From Verrucomicrobiales bacterium (GTDB taxonomy: Bacteria > Verrucomicrobiota > Verrucomicrobiia > Limisphaerales > UBA11320), in NCBI GenBank assembly GCA_016793885.1, contig JAEUHE010000082.1, forward strand, positions 1-46,220: a DNA stretch of 46,220 bases, read 5' to 3'. Shown here in pieces: positions 15,535-24,909 of the stretch. Position 1 is the stretch's first letter, and each line of letters opens with the position of its first letter. A program made the translations under genes and the position numbers. Under the pieces are notes generated by a model. That model had not been told where the DNA came from and ran no database searches. It was given only the letters and a program-made list of their open reading frames with translations.

Positions 15535-16893
15535 ATGAGCATGAACCCCATTGGCAAACCAACCATTCTCTGCGGGACCGATTTCTCCATTCAAGCTGCC
15601 GAGGCTACTCAGGTCGCAGCCGCGCTCGCCAAAAGAATTGGCTCGCGCCTCTTTTTGGTGCACGCGATTGACGACTCGGGCCTGAGCAGCTCGTATCCCG
15701 ATATTCTGCAAACCCTGAGCCAGCGGGGACGCGAACGGCTCGACCAAGAGCGCGTCCGTTTGCAACCAACGGGTTGCGAATTGGTGGATGAAATCGTTGT
15801 TGGTTCGGCCGCGCGCGCCTTAACCACCTTGGCGGAACGCGAACAGGCGAGCTTGGTCGTGGTTTCTTCACTCGGGCAGATCGCCCCGAGCCGATTACTG
15901 GTCGGCAGCGTCGCTGAGCGGACGGCCGAGACCGCGGCAGTTCCCACGCTCGTCGTCCGACGTTCAGCCGATCTGCTGAACTGGGCCGGAGGACAAACGA
16001 CCCTCCGAGTCATGGTAGCCATCGACTTCTCCGAAAGCAGCCTCACCGCGCTGCAATGGGTCAAGGAACTCTCCGAATTGGCGAAATGCACCGTCATCGC
16101 TGCTCATGTAAACTGGCCGCCGGAAGAAGCCGAGCGGTTAGGACTGAGCGGTTCGATGTCCTTAACCGAGAACCCACCCTTGGTCCGACAGGTGCTCGAG
16201 CGCGACCTCGGAGAGCGGGTCAGCGAGGTCTTTGGAGATCTGCCCGTGACACTCCGCGTGATTCCAGGCTGGGGCCGCACGGACCATCACTTGCTCGAGC
16301 TGGCGCACGACGAGAAGATTGATTTGCTGGTGGTAGGAAGCCATCAGAGGCAAGGACTGAGCCGGTTACGACTGGGATCGGTTTCACGAGGCATCCTGCA
16401 TCACGCTCCGATGAATGTAGCCATCGTCCCCACCCGTCCCCGCAGCAGCACGGGACGCTCCATCCCCAAGCTCGATCGTGTGCTCGTGTCCACCGATCTC
16501 TCGGAGCTGGGAAACCGGGCAGTGGCCTATGCCTATAGCCTGCTCGAGCGCGGAGGCACGGTGCAGATCGTGCATGCGATGCCACCCAGTCCGGGCAAAG
16601 ATCCGGAATCCCAACTCTGCGATGCGGCCACTAAGGATATCGCGGCGACTATCCGGACACTCATTCCTGAGGCATCCGCCGGTCGGGGCATTTTGACGGA
16701 AATAGAGCTGGTCGCCAGCAGTGAGCCTGCCTTGGCGATCCATCAAGCCGCGGAACGCTTCGGAGCCGACGTCATCTGCCTGAGTAGCCATGGCAAGTCC
16801 GGCCTGAGTCAGGCCTTGTTTGGTTCGGTGGCCCAAGCCGTCATGAAACAGACCCGCCGCCCCGTCATGGTCGTCCGCGGAACCGCGGAGTAA
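15535..16893 (+). CDS. Universal stress protein with three UspA domains
   Basis: A 452-residue cytoplasmic protein made of three Usp domains: about 8-145, 155-300 and 310-450. Each opens with the usual strand and Asp (ILCGTDFSI; VMVAIDFSES; VLVSTDLSEL) and ends near VV(R/P) (TLVVRR; NVAIVPTR; PVMVVRG). The ATP-binding loop is best kept in domains 2 (GSHQRQGLSRLRLGSVS) and 3 (SSHGKSGLSQALFGSVA) and is weaker in domain 1 (SSLGQIAPSRLLVGSVA). Usp proteins usually have one or two domains; three is uncommon. ATG 15535 was taken; ATG 15541 is possible and differs by two residues. Function beyond stress adaptation is not clear. Confidence 0.85.
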   Translation: MSMNPIGKPTILCGTDFSIQAAEATQVAAALAKRIGSRLFLVHAIDDSGLSSSYPDILQTLSQRGRERLDQERVRLQPTGCELVDEIVVGSAARALTTLAEREQASLVVVSSLGQIAPSRLLVGSVAERTAETAAVPTLVVRRSADLLNWAGGQTTLRVMVAIDFSESSLTALQWVKELSELAKCTVIAAHVNWPPEEAERLGLSGSMSLTENPPLVRQVLERDLGERVSEVFGDLPVTLRVIPGWGRTDHHLLELAHDEKIDLLVVGSHQRQGLSRLRLGSVSRGILHHAPMNVAIVPTRPRSSTGRSIPKLDRVLVSTDLSELGNRAVAYAYSLLERGGTVQIVHAMPPSPGKDPESQLCDAATKDIAATIRTLIPEASAGRGILTEIELVASSEPALAIHQAAERFGADVICLSSHGKSGLSQALFGSVAQAVMKQTRRPVMVVRGTAE

Positions 16894-17140
16894 ACAAGCA
16901 GCGCGGCGGAAAAGCCGATTGATTGCCCACGGATCACGAGAACCACACGGAATGGGAAAGAAACTAGGAAAGGGGCAGCCATTCCAGCGCCCTCGTTTCA
17001 GGGTCTCATCCGTGTGTTCTGTGTGATCCGCGGGCAAAAATTGGGATATCCCAGTTCACCGTGGGGAGGGCATGCTCTAGGGTCACGGTCCGCGATCGTT
17101 TCACTTTGAGTTTTCGGGAAAGCCTGCGCATGCTGGGCCC
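16894..17140. repeat. Intergenic inverted repeat of the CCACGGATCACACGGAACACACGGA type
   Basis: The left arm (16923-16951, GCCCACGGATCACGAGAACC...) and the right arm (17007-17040, reading back as TTTTTGCCCGCGGATCACAC...) are near-complementary and lie about 55 bp apart, so they could form a long hairpin after the Usp gene. The same arm recurs at 37628-37660 and at the right end of the window (46204). No gene seen. Confidence 0.65.
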
Positions 17141-18163
17141 GTGCCTGACCGAATTATCAGTGACGTTCTGACGAAGCCCGACCCCGCCCTGGAGGTCACG
17201 CTGCGCCCTTCGTTATTCACCGACTTCACCGGGCAAGCCAAAGTCAAGGAACGACTGGAGATCGCCGTCGAGGCCGCGAAGCGCCGAGGAGACCCTCTCG
17301 ACCACATTCTGCTCAGCGGGCCGCCTGGACTCGGCAAGACCACCATCGCCAACATCCTGGCGAAGGCCATGGGTGGCAGCCTCAAGTCCACCAGCGGACC
17401 GACGATTGAGAAGGCCGGCGACCTGGCCGGGCTACTGACCAATTTGGAAGAGGGTGATGTCTTGTTTATCGATGAGATCCATCGCCTCCAAAAGACCATC
17501 GAGGAGTATCTCTATCCCGCGATGGAGGACTTCAAACTCGACATCATCATTGACCAGGGTCCCAACGCACGAAGCGTCCGCCTCAACCTGCCCCGTTTCA
17601 CCCTGATCGGCGCGACCACCCGCAGCGGGTTGCTGAGCTCCCCCCTGCTCACCCGCTTCCCGGTGCGCGAGCGCTTGGATTACTATCAAGCCGATCAGCT
17701 GCAAAAGATCGTCGTTCGTGCGGCTCGGCTGCTCAACGTGGAAATGGAAGAATCCGGAGCCATGGAGATTGCGCGTCGCAGCCGAGGCACTCCCCGAATT
17801 GCCAACAACCTGCTCCGTCGCGTGCGCGATTACGCACAGGTCCGAGGCGATGGACGAGTGACCCACGACACCGCCGACCGGGCGCTGGCCATCCTCGAGA
17901 TCGACGAAAACGGGCTCGATGAGATGGACAAGCGCATTCTTGAGACCATCATCGTGAAGTTCGGAGGAGGCCCGGTGGGGGTCAACTCGCTGGCCGTGGC
18001 AGTGGGGGAGGAGTCGGATACGCTGGAGGAGGTGCATGAGCCTTATCTCATTATGGAAGGCTATCTCAATCGCACTCCCCAAGGACGTGTCGCCACCGAC
18101 CTCAGTTACCAGAAACTGGGCCTGCAGCGCACCCGGTCGGGGACGCAGGGCAGCTTTCTGTAG
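17141..18163 (+). CDS. ruvB: Holliday junction branch-migration helicase RuvB
   Basis: A 340-residue AAA+ ATPase that drives branch migration with RuvA during recombinational repair. Walker A is GPPGLGKTT (about 60-68), Walker B/DExH is FIDEIH (109-114), the sensor region is [17 protein letters not shown], and sensor 2 is [16 protein letters not shown]. The C-terminal winged helix follows ([34 protein letters not shown]). The length is typical. A GTG start is used at 17141. ruvA and ruvC are not adjacent. Confidence 0.97.
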   Translation: MPDRIISDVLTKPDPALEVTLRPSLFTDFTGQAKVKERLEIAVEAAKRRGDPLDHILLSGPPGLGKTTIANILAKAMGGSLKSTSGPTIEKAGDLAGLLTNLEEGDVLFIDEIHRLQKTIEEYLYPAMEDFKLDIIIDQGPNARSVRLNLPRFTLIGATTRSGLLSSPLLTRFPVRERLDYYQADQLQKIVVRAARLLNVEMEESGAMEIARRSRGTPRIANNLLRRVRDYAQVRGDGRVTHDTADRALAILEIDENGLDEMDKRILETIIVKFGGGPVGVNSLAVAVGEESDTLEEVHEPYLIMEGYLNRTPQGRVATDLSYQKLGLQRTRSGTQGSFL

Positions 18164-18179
18164 GCCTAAATCGGATCGG

Positions 18180-18208
18180 TTGGCAACCCCACTTTCGGAT
18201 AATAAATA
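18180..18208 (+). promoter_or_regulatory. Weak sigma-70-like promoter candidate before the sigma/kinase pair
   Basis: TTGGCA, a 17-bp gap and TAAATA lie about 40 bp before the sigma-factor ATG, in the only AT-rich stretch between ruvB and that gene. The match to the -10 consensus is poor. Confidence 0.22.
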
Positions 18209-18246
18209 CTGGTTGGAAACCCGTTGACCCTCGATATCTTGCTGTC

Positions 18247-19002
18247 ATGGCATTTCCTGAAACGGAGTGGTCAGCCCTCGCGCTGGCCACGGCTCATGGC
18301 GACCAGTCTGCTCGTCAGGCTATGGACGAGCTGTGCCGTAGGTATTGGCAGCCGGTCTTTACGGTGATCTGCAGCCGCGGGACGAATCCCGAGGGTGCGC
18401 GAGACCGCACCCAGTCCTTCTTCCTATACCTTCTGGAGAATTCGACGCTCCGTAAAGTGAACCGCAGCCGTGGGCGATTCCGCACGTTTCTCCTAACGGT
18501 TCTCTGGCGTTTCCTGAGAGACGAACAGAAGCGGGCCACGGCGGACAAACGAGGCGGAGAGTCGGAGGATCTGTCGCTGGAGGAGAACACGGACGGCCTG
18601 GCCTCGACACCGAGCCCGCTTAGCGAACTGCTGGACCGTGAGTGGGCGATGACGACCATGCAGCGGGCAATTGACGCCGTGGGGCGCGAGTTCGTTGCGA
18701 AGCGAGGGGAGCCCGCCTGGACCCTGTGGAAGGGTTTTCTTCCGGGCAGTTCGACGGTTCCTTCGATGTCAGCTGCGGCCGAGGCCATGGGCATCAGCGA
18801 AGCTTCCGCCCGCGCAGAAATCCACCGGCTGCGAAACCGCTGCCGCGAAGCCCTCCGGAGGGAACTCATGATCACGGTTTCCTCGCCAGAGGACTTGGAC
18901 GATGAGATTCGCTACCTCGGACGCGCTTTACAGGTCGCCACGAGCGGAACCCAAATTTTGACACCCAGCGCGGAGGTTCCTCAACCGGCCGCAGAGTCAT
19001 GA
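18247..19002 (+). CDS. ECF-like sigma factor paired with Ser/Thr kinase (module 1)
   Basis: A 251-residue sigma-70-family protein of the ECF-like class common in Verrucomicrobia and Planctomycetes. Region 2 is visible in DELCRRYWQPVFTVICSRG, TQSFFLYLLE and GRFRTFLLTVLWRFLRDE. Region 4 is near SMSAAAEAMGISEASARAEIHRLRNRCRE. It is a paralogue of the sigma factor at 40935-41708. Its stop overlaps the kinase ATG in an ATGA (18999-19002), so the two are made together; genomic pairing of this sort implies that the kinase controls the sigma factor. No anti-sigma gene is seen. The region after the helix-turn-helix is longer than in minimal ECF factors. Confidence 0.85.
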   Translation: MAFPETEWSALALATAHGDQSARQAMDELCRRYWQPVFTVICSRGTNPEGARDRTQSFFLYLLENSTLRKVNRSRGRFRTFLLTVLWRFLRDEQKRATADKRGGESEDLSLEENTDGLASTPSPLSELLDREWAMTTMQRAIDAVGREFVAKRGEPAWTLWKGFLPGSSTVPSMSAAAEAMGISEASARAEIHRLRNRCREALRRELMITVSSPEDLDDEIRYLGRALQVATSGTQILTPSAEVPQPAAES

Positions 19003-22000
19003 CGCAACTCTGTCCAGAGTGCCGCCAGCCTATCCCGACGGGACGATTCGAAGGTGTATGCCCGGCTTGTTTCTTCACGGCAGCCGTCGAGGCCGCCACG
19101 GCTTTCAATAGCGAAGTTCTGCGCATCCCGGGTCATGTGGTCGGCGAGGAACTGGCCCGAGGGGGGATGGGGATTGTCTACGCGGCGGAGCAGCTGGAGC
19201 CGGCACGAACTGTCGCCCTGAAGATCCTGTTGCCACGCTGGTTGGAGCATCCAGAGGTCAGCGAACGTTTTCGTCGAGAGGTGAAGGCGATCGCTTGCCT
19301 GGAGCATCCAGCCATCCTGCCGGTATACACCGTCGGCGAGCAGGATGGCCTCCCCTGGTTCACGATGAAACTGGCGACCGGCGGATCGCTCGCTGAACGC
19401 CTAGCGGAGCTCGTGGGTCAGTGGATCTCGGTGGCGGAGCTGGTCGCAAAATTGGCGGGAGCGCTGGCACACGCCCACGAGCGCGGCATTCTCCACCGCG
19501 ATGTTAAGCCGGCCAACATCCTCTTTGATGCCACCGGCCAGGCGTACCTGGCCGACTTCGGACTCGCCAAAGGCCAATCTCCCGAGGACTTGGCGCTCAC
19601 CTTGCACAACCAGGTTCTGGGCACGCCCAACTACCTGGCACCCGAGCTGGCTTCCGGGCGGGCACGAACCGCAACCACCAGCAGCGATATCTACAGCCTC
19701 GGAGCGGTTCTCTACGAATTGCTCAGCGGCCGGCCTCCACACTGCGACGATCACCTCCCCGCTTTGCTACGCCGGGTGTCCGATGAGCCACCCCGCCCCT
19801 TGACCGACTTCGTTCCTCTGCCCCCGGGTGACCTGCGGGCAATCTGCGACAAGGCCATGTCGCGTTCGCCTGAAGATCGCTATGCGACGGCTCGAGAGTT
19901 CGCCATCGACCTCGGACGCTTCATTCGCGGCGAGACCGTGCGGGCTCGTGAAGCTGGCGCGATGGAATGGATCTGGAACTGGTGTCTTAGGCATCCAGCC
20001 GTTGCCGGACTATTGACAGTGGTGGTGGCACTGGTCGTGGTTCTCACCGTGGGATCCATGGTGGCAGTCATGCACATCCGGGAAGCGGAAAGGGTTGCCA
20101 TCGCCTCCCGCGATCGGGCGGAGGCGAGCCTGCGCCAGAGCCAGCTCGCCGAAGCCGAAGGACTGCGTCGAGCCCGGCAGCCTCGATTTCGGCAGCAAGC
20201 GCTGGATCGCGTGCTGGCTGCCGGTGCCCCAGGCGAAGGCGCCGAGATGAGACTGCAGAGGCGTTCGGAAGCGATCGCGGCATTGGCTCTCCCCTCCATG
20301 CACCAATATGCGCATCCCGCGGGGCCAAAGGACTGCACCCTGGCGGCCGTGGCGTCCGGGCACACATTTTTGGCCTGGCGCGCGCCTGGCAACGCCGGCT
20401 GGCGGGTAACACATGGACGCGATGGAGCGGTGGTTTCGACAACCCAGGCCCAAGGAGTCCCCACCCGCATCAGCCGCAACGGTCGCTGGCTGGCGGCGCA
20501 ACTCCCAGATCAGGATCGCTGGCAACTCTGGGATCTGAGCCGGCTGGAGGCCCGGTTGGTGTCCGAACTCCCGGGCACCGCGGAGGACCTGAGCGAGGAT
20601 GGAAAGCTGGCAGCCTATTGGACCCGCGTATCGCCCGATGTCGTGTCGGCAGAAGTGCGCGAGACCTCCAGCGAACGGGTACGCTTCCGTGTCAGCTTCC
20701 CCAACGTCTCGGTCAAAATGCGGTTCAGTGGCGATGGTTCCCGGTGCGCGATAGCCCCCAGCTCGTCTCTGAACGACACGATGTTTCCTTATTCGGTACG
20801 CATTCACCGGAGCAGCGACGGGTCGGTCGAACGCGAACTGTCAGCCGGCATGGCGAACTGCATCTGGGCGATGTCCCTGAGCCGCGACGGCGAACTCCTT
20901 GCCGCAGCCGAGCGCGGCGGGGCGACCATCGTTTGGGAGACCCGCACTGGCAATGCTCGACATGTTTTCCACGGAACCGGAGCCAACTTGTGGCAGGTCG
21001 CGTTCAGTGAAGACGGACGGCACCTGGCGACCGTCAGCGATGATCGGCTGATTACCGTCCTCGAGACGGTGGGCGGCCAGCCCGTGGCTCGCGGCGGCCG
21101 GGCTTGGCAGTCGGACCGGGTACCGCTGCTGTCCTGGTCCGCCACGGACCCGTGGGTATTCGGTCCCTTGTCCCAAGATGACAAGGACACGTTCTTCATA
21201 CTGAGGCCGGGAGCCTTCTCGACGTTTGTAGCGCCCGATTCGCATGGCAGCGCCCTGGGAATCGCGATTTCACCAGGCGGACGATGGCTGGCGGTCGGGG
21301 ATTCACGGCATGCCCGACTCTGGGACTTGCAGCACTCCCCCAACCGTCAGGTCTTTGCCAGCGGCCTCTGGAACGCGTTTGCGTTCGCTCCGGACGGCCG
21401 ATGGATCTACGGAGCAGGTGAGCCGGGCGTCGTGCGTTGGAGCCTCGCTGCCGATGGGTCGGTAGACCCGCGTGGGACGGAATTGCTACCTGCCGGATGG
21501 CACAATGAAGTCGTCCTGGATGGCTCTGGGCGCAGACTAGCCGTTGAAATGGGCAGTGCGCAGCAGGTTCGTCTTCTGGAGAATCCTGGATCCCTATCGC
21601 CCGTCCCTCAGGATTTCACCACCGGTCCCTTGTCCTGGGTGAGCCTCAGCCACGACGGCCAGTGGCTGGCCATCACCGGCGAGGAGGGCTTAAGCGTCTG
21701 GCGCATCCAAGATCGCACCCGCGTGCTGTCCCACCCCACACCCGGGCATTGCGTTTCGTTCAGCCCGGACGGCCGGTGGTTAGTGGTGGGCCGCGAACGG
21801 TATGAGGTCTGGCGAACAGATGATTGGACTCTGGCACGCACGCTCGATACCCGGGCTGTCAGTCCGCAGCACACACGCGCGGCCTTTACGAGCGACGGCC
21901 GCTGGGTCGCGACGGGTCATGGATTCGGAAAAATCGCACTCTGGTCATTGCCATCGTGGGAGCACTTGGCGATCTTGGAGAGTCCCAACAATCAGCCGGT

Positions 22001-22124
22001 TGGCCGGTTTGTATTCGATGACCGGGGCGACCATCTATATATCGCCAGCACCGGCGGGGTGGTGGAGGTGTGGGACTTGAAGATGCTCCAGCGGGAACTC
22101 CAAAAGCTAGGCTTGGGGTGGTGA
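18999..22124 (+). CDS. Membrane Ser/Thr kinase with zinc ribbon and beta-propeller (module 1)
   Basis: A 1041-residue Hanks-type kinase. Order: zinc ribbon (Cys5, Cys8, Cys21, Cys24, in CPEC and CPAC), a kinase domain at about 45-310, one membrane helix (about 334-358, LLTVVVALVVVLTVGSMVAV), a charged helix, then a WD40-like propeller (about 430-1030) with repeated DGRWLA/SPDGRWL turns. Catalytic elements are intact: glycine loop ARGGMGIVY, VALK (Lys75), HRDVKPANIL (Asp168), DFGLAK (186-), APE (214-). With the N-terminus inside, the propeller would be periplasmic and could sense a ligand or protein. It ends LQRELQKLGLGW, shared with the second kinase at 37911-40865. It is coupled to the sigma gene. 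Confidence 0.92.
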   Translation: MTQLCPECRQPIPTGRFEGVCPACFFTAAVEAATAFNSEVLRIPGHVVGEELARGGMGIVYAAEQLEPARTVALKILLPRWLEHPEVSERFRREVKAIACLEHPAILPVYTVGEQDGLPWFTMKLATGGSLAERLAELVGQWISVAELVAKLAGALAHAHERGILHRDVKPANILFDATGQAYLADFGLAKGQSPEDLALTLHNQVLGTPNYLAPELASGRARTATTSSDIYSLGAVLYELLSGRPPHCDDHLPALLRRVSDEPPRPLTDFVPLPPGDLRAICDKAMSRSPEDRYATAREFAIDLGRFIRGETVRAREAGAMEWIWNWCLRHPAVAGLLTVVVALVVVLTVGSMVAVMHIREAERVAIASRDRAEASLRQSQLAEAEGLRRARQPRFRQQALDRVLAAGAPGEGAEMRLQRRSEAIAALALPSMHQYAHPAGPKDCTLAAVASGHTFLAWRAPGNAGWRVTHGRDGAVVSTTQAQGVPTRISRNGRWLAAQLPDQDRWQLWDLSRLEARLVSELPGTAEDLSEDGKLAAYWTRVSPDVVSAEVRETSSERVRFRVSFPNVSVKMRFSGDGSRCAIAPSSSLNDTMFPYSVRIHRSSDGSVERELSAGMANCIWAMSLSRDGELLAAAERGGATIVWETRTGNARHVFHGTGANLWQVAFSEDGRHLATVSDDRLITVLETVGGQPVARGGRAWQSDRVPLLSWSATDPWVFGPLSQDDKDTFFILRPGAFSTFVAPDSHGSALGIAISPGGRWLAVGDSRHARLWDLQHSPNRQVFASGLWNAFAFAPDGRWIYGAGEPGVVRWSLAADGSVDPRGTELLPAGWHNEVVLDGSGRRLAVEMGSAQQVRLLENPGSLSPVPQDFTTGPLSWVSLSHDGQWLAITGEEGLSVWRIQDRTRVLSHPTPGHCVSFSPDGRWLVVGRERYEVWRTDDWTLARTLDTRAVSPQHTRAAFTSDGRWVATGHGFGKIALWSLPSWEHLAILESPNNQPVGRFVFDDRGDHLYIASTGGVVEVWDLKMLQRELQKLGLGW

Positions 22125-22272
22125 TGCTTGACGGAAACACAAGGCCGCCTGTAGAGATAACTGGAATCCAACAAAACCATCACAAAGTTCAACTCATTAA
22201 CACCTCTCCACACCACGTCACGACACCAACCAACTCAGCAATCCTGAGGCCAAATCTTAAGGGAACTCGCCT

Positions 22273-23568
22273 ATGAAAACCGCGACCGGAACGACCATCA
22301 TCACCCACGGCCAATTGGTGGATGGAACAGGCGGAGCCCCCGTGGCAGACGCGGCTCTCGTGATACAAAACGGAATCATCGAGTTTGCGGGTCCCGCTGT
22401 CTTAGCGCCGACGGTTCCGGCCGATGCTGAACGCATCGATGCCCGAGGCGGCACGATCATGCCCGGCCTGGTGGAAGCTCATTTCCATGCGACCTACTTC
22501 AACATCGCGGCTTTGGAAGATCTCGACATCAAGTATCCTGTCGAATACGTGTCGCTGCTGTCCTCGGTCAATTGTCGTCTGGCGCTGGAATGCGGCTACA
22601 CAGCCGCACGCTCGGGCGGCTGCCTCTTCAACGTCGATGTCTGGCTGAAGAAGGCGATCGAGGGCGACCTGATCCCCGGTCCCCGCCTCGCCTCGTCCGG
22701 ACGTGAGATCTGCTCGGCGGGCGGCCTGATGGACTGGAACCCGGAGTTTCGGAAGATCGGAATGGAAGGATTGGTCTTCATCATCAATGGTCAGGAGGAC
22801 GCGCGCAAAGCGGTGCGCGCGCTCGTGAAGGACGGCATCGAATGGGTGAAGACCTATCCAACAGGGGATGCTGCGGCTCCCGACGTCAACGACCATCACA
22901 CTCTATGCATGACGTTCGAGGAGATGCATGCCGTCGTGGCTACCGCTCACAATCACAAGCTCAAGGTGACCGGCCACTGCCGCGCCACCGAGGGGATCAA
23001 GAACGCGCTGCGAGCAGGCTACGACACCATCGAGCATGGGACCTTCATGGACGATGAAGCCATGGAACTCCTGCTCCAAAGGAACACACCCGTGATTCCC
23101 GCCCTCTATTTTGAGAAGGCGAGCGTGGACCGCGGCCCTGAGTTCGGGCTGCCCCAGGCGGTCATCGATGGTCACCAGGAAACCCTCGAAGGCGGAGCCG
23201 AAAGCGCTCGACGGATTCTGAAGGCCGGAGGCCGACTGGGCATGGGTGGCGATTATGGATTCGGTTGGAACCCTCACGGCGACTACGCCAAGGAACTGGT
23301 CTTCTTCGTAAAGGACGTGGGATTCACGCCCCTCGAGGTCATCAAGTGTGCCACCCAGACCGGCGCTGAGATCATGGGGCGTGGGGATGAGTTCGGCACC
23401 CTAACGAAAGGCAAGCTCGCGGACGTGCTGGTGATCGATGGGGATCCCCTCAAGAACATCTCCGTCCTGACGGAACGCCAGAAGTTCCTGGCTGTGATAC
23501 AAGGCGGGGTTGTTAAGGCGGGTTCTCTCGCTAAGTCCTTTCCAACGGTGGTGACGCGAGAGCAGTGA
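22273..23568 (+). CDS. Metal-dependent amidohydrolase (imidazolonepropionase-like)
   Basis: A 431-residue cytoplasmic enzyme of the amidohydrolase superfamily. It has the N-terminal beta-sandwich start (TTIITHGQLVDGTGG) and PGLVEAHFHATY with the HxH pair His70/His72. It also has a candidate carbamylated Lys (GIEWVKTYPTGD), later metal His residues in VTGHCRAT and TIEHGTFMDD, and a catalytic Asp candidate in GMGGDYGFG. The end ADVLVIDGDPLKNI is typical of the family's closing sandwich. The members closest in pattern hydrolyse cyclic amides or peptides (imidazolonepropionase, prolidase-like enzymes), and the true substrate is unknown. No signal peptide. It follows the kinase gene by 148 bp, and co-transcription is uncertain. 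Confidence 0.88.
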   Translation: MKTATGTTIITHGQLVDGTGGAPVADAALVIQNGIIEFAGPAVLAPTVPADAERIDARGGTIMPGLVEAHFHATYFNIAALEDLDIKYPVEYVSLLSSVNCRLALECGYTAARSGGCLFNVDVWLKKAIEGDLIPGPRLASSGREICSAGGLMDWNPEFRKIGMEGLVFIINGQEDARKAVRALVKDGIEWVKTYPTGDAAAPDVNDHHTLCMTFEEMHAVVATAHNHKLKVTGHCRATEGIKNALRAGYDTIEHGTFMDDEAMELLLQRNTPVIPALYFEKASVDRGPEFGLPQAVIDGHQETLEGGAESARRILKAGGRLGMGGDYGFGWNPHGDYAKELVFFVKDVGFTPLEVIKCATQTGAEIMGRGDEFGTLTKGKLADVLVIDGDPLKNISVLTERQKFLAVIQGGVVKAGSLAKSFPTVVTREQ

Positions 23569-23744
23569 GATCGAAGGTGGGTCAGAGTTGGCAACAGGAA
23601 GGGGTAGCGCCCCCTAACCCCAAGGTGAGAAACAGCGGCCATGTCCAACTTGTCTAGTCTTCATTTTGGAGGTGAAGACGAGGGAGCAACACCGCTTTCG
23701 GTTCACGCCGCCGAAGACCCTTCTGCTGGCCTCCCCGAGCCGGG

Positions 23745-24848
23745 TTACTCAAACCTCGAGGCCGGCGGCTCCAATAGAGTCAAGGAAAGCTGCTTTCCGT
23801 TCGGCTCCCTCAGATGGCTAACTCCTAGGCCGAGAAGTCTAAGCGGACGATGAACGAGTTTCTCCCGCCCGAGCAAGAAGCATCCCAAACGGTAGATCTC
23901 GCGGGCCGTAACCAAGGGCTCTTCGACGGTAAGTTGGCGTGAGACAGTGACAAAATCGCTGTAACGCACTTTGACCTGGACTGTGTGCGCGCCCAATCGG
24001 CGTCGCGTGAGCTTTTCAGCGATCTCCTCCGCCTGCAGTTTCAAGCATGCTCGCAGGATTCGACGATCCTCAGTATCCTGCAGGAAGGTTTCTTCGGCGC
24101 TAATGCTTTTGATCTCCTCCCCCAGTTCCAATGGGCGGTCATCCTCCCCCATCGCGAATTGCTTGAGTTTGGCACCAAAGGATCCCACGAGTGCCCGCAG
24201 ATCTCGAGAGGTATCTTGGAGATCGCCAACAGTAAAGAGCCCAGCCTCATGAAGAACCTTCTCGGTCACCTTCCCTACGCCATAGATCGCCCGCACCGGC
24301 AGGGGGCGAAGGAAGCTTACCTTTGAGGACTCAGGAATCACCGTGAGGCCGTCAGGCTTTTGATGATCGCTGGCAAGTTTAGCCAGGAACTTGTTGGGGG
24401 CGATGCCAATGGTGGCCGTCAACTGGCGTTGAGTCCGGATCCGCTCCTTCAAGCTTTGAGCGATGGGACGTGCACGCTGAAGGGAATCGTCCGCGTCGGC
24501 TCCCTGACAGGCTCCAGACAAGTCCAGATAAGCTTCGTCGATGGACATCTGCTCGACGAGCATCCCCGAGGTCGCGATCAGCTGAATGATCGCTCGGGAT
24601 TCGGCTCGGTAGTAATCCATCCGAGGCCGAACGAAGATCCCCGAAGGACAGAGACGACCTGCGGTAGCGCTTGGCATGGCAGATCTAACGCCGAACTTTC
24701 GCGCCTCATAGCTCGCCGCGCACACGACACCCCGTTGAGTGGGCGGCGCGCCCACGATCACGGGCTTTCCGCGCAGACGCGGATCCTCCCGCTGCTCGAT
24801 GGAGGCGTAGAACGCATCCATGTCCAAATGGCAAATGACACGAAACAT
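23745..24848 (-). CDS. dinB: DNA polymerase IV (Y-family)
   Basis: A 367-residue translesion polymerase. Motifs: ICHLDMDAFYASIEQ with metal Asp9 and the aromatic steric gate region (Phe13), SYEARKFGVRSAMP, and the catalytic MSIDEAYLD (Asp104, Glu105). The helix-hairpin-helix region is near LPVRAIYGVGKVTEKVL. The little-finger domain is at about 240-345, and the C-terminus has QLSLTLLE, which resembles a weak beta-clamp-binding motif. The length is normal for DinB. It copies damaged templates at the cost of fidelity. The sulfatase gene upstream on the same strand ends 61 bp before it. No SOS box was recognised. Confidence 0.95.
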   Translation of the reverse strand: MFRVICHLDMDAFYASIEQREDPRLRGKPVIVGAPPTQRGVVCAASYEARKFGVRSAMPSATAGRLCPSGIFVRPRMDYYRAESRAIIQLIATSGMLVEQMSIDEAYLDLSGACQGADADDSLQRARPIAQSLKERIRTQRQLTATIGIAPNKFLAKLASDHQKPDGLTVIPESSKVSFLRPLPVRAIYGVGKVTEKVLHEAGLFTVGDLQDTSRDLRALVGSFGAKLKQFAMGEDDRPLELGEEIKSISAEETFLQDTEDRRILRACLKLQAEEIAEKLTRRRLGAHTVQVKVRYSDFVTVSRQLTVEEPLVTAREIYRLGCFLLGREKLVHRPLRLLGLGVSHLREPNGKQLSLTLLEPPASRFE

Positions 24849-24909
24849 CTAACTGAACACGGCAACATCAGCCGTGGGAAATCCCGATCAAGACCGCCCT
24901 CCCGCTACC

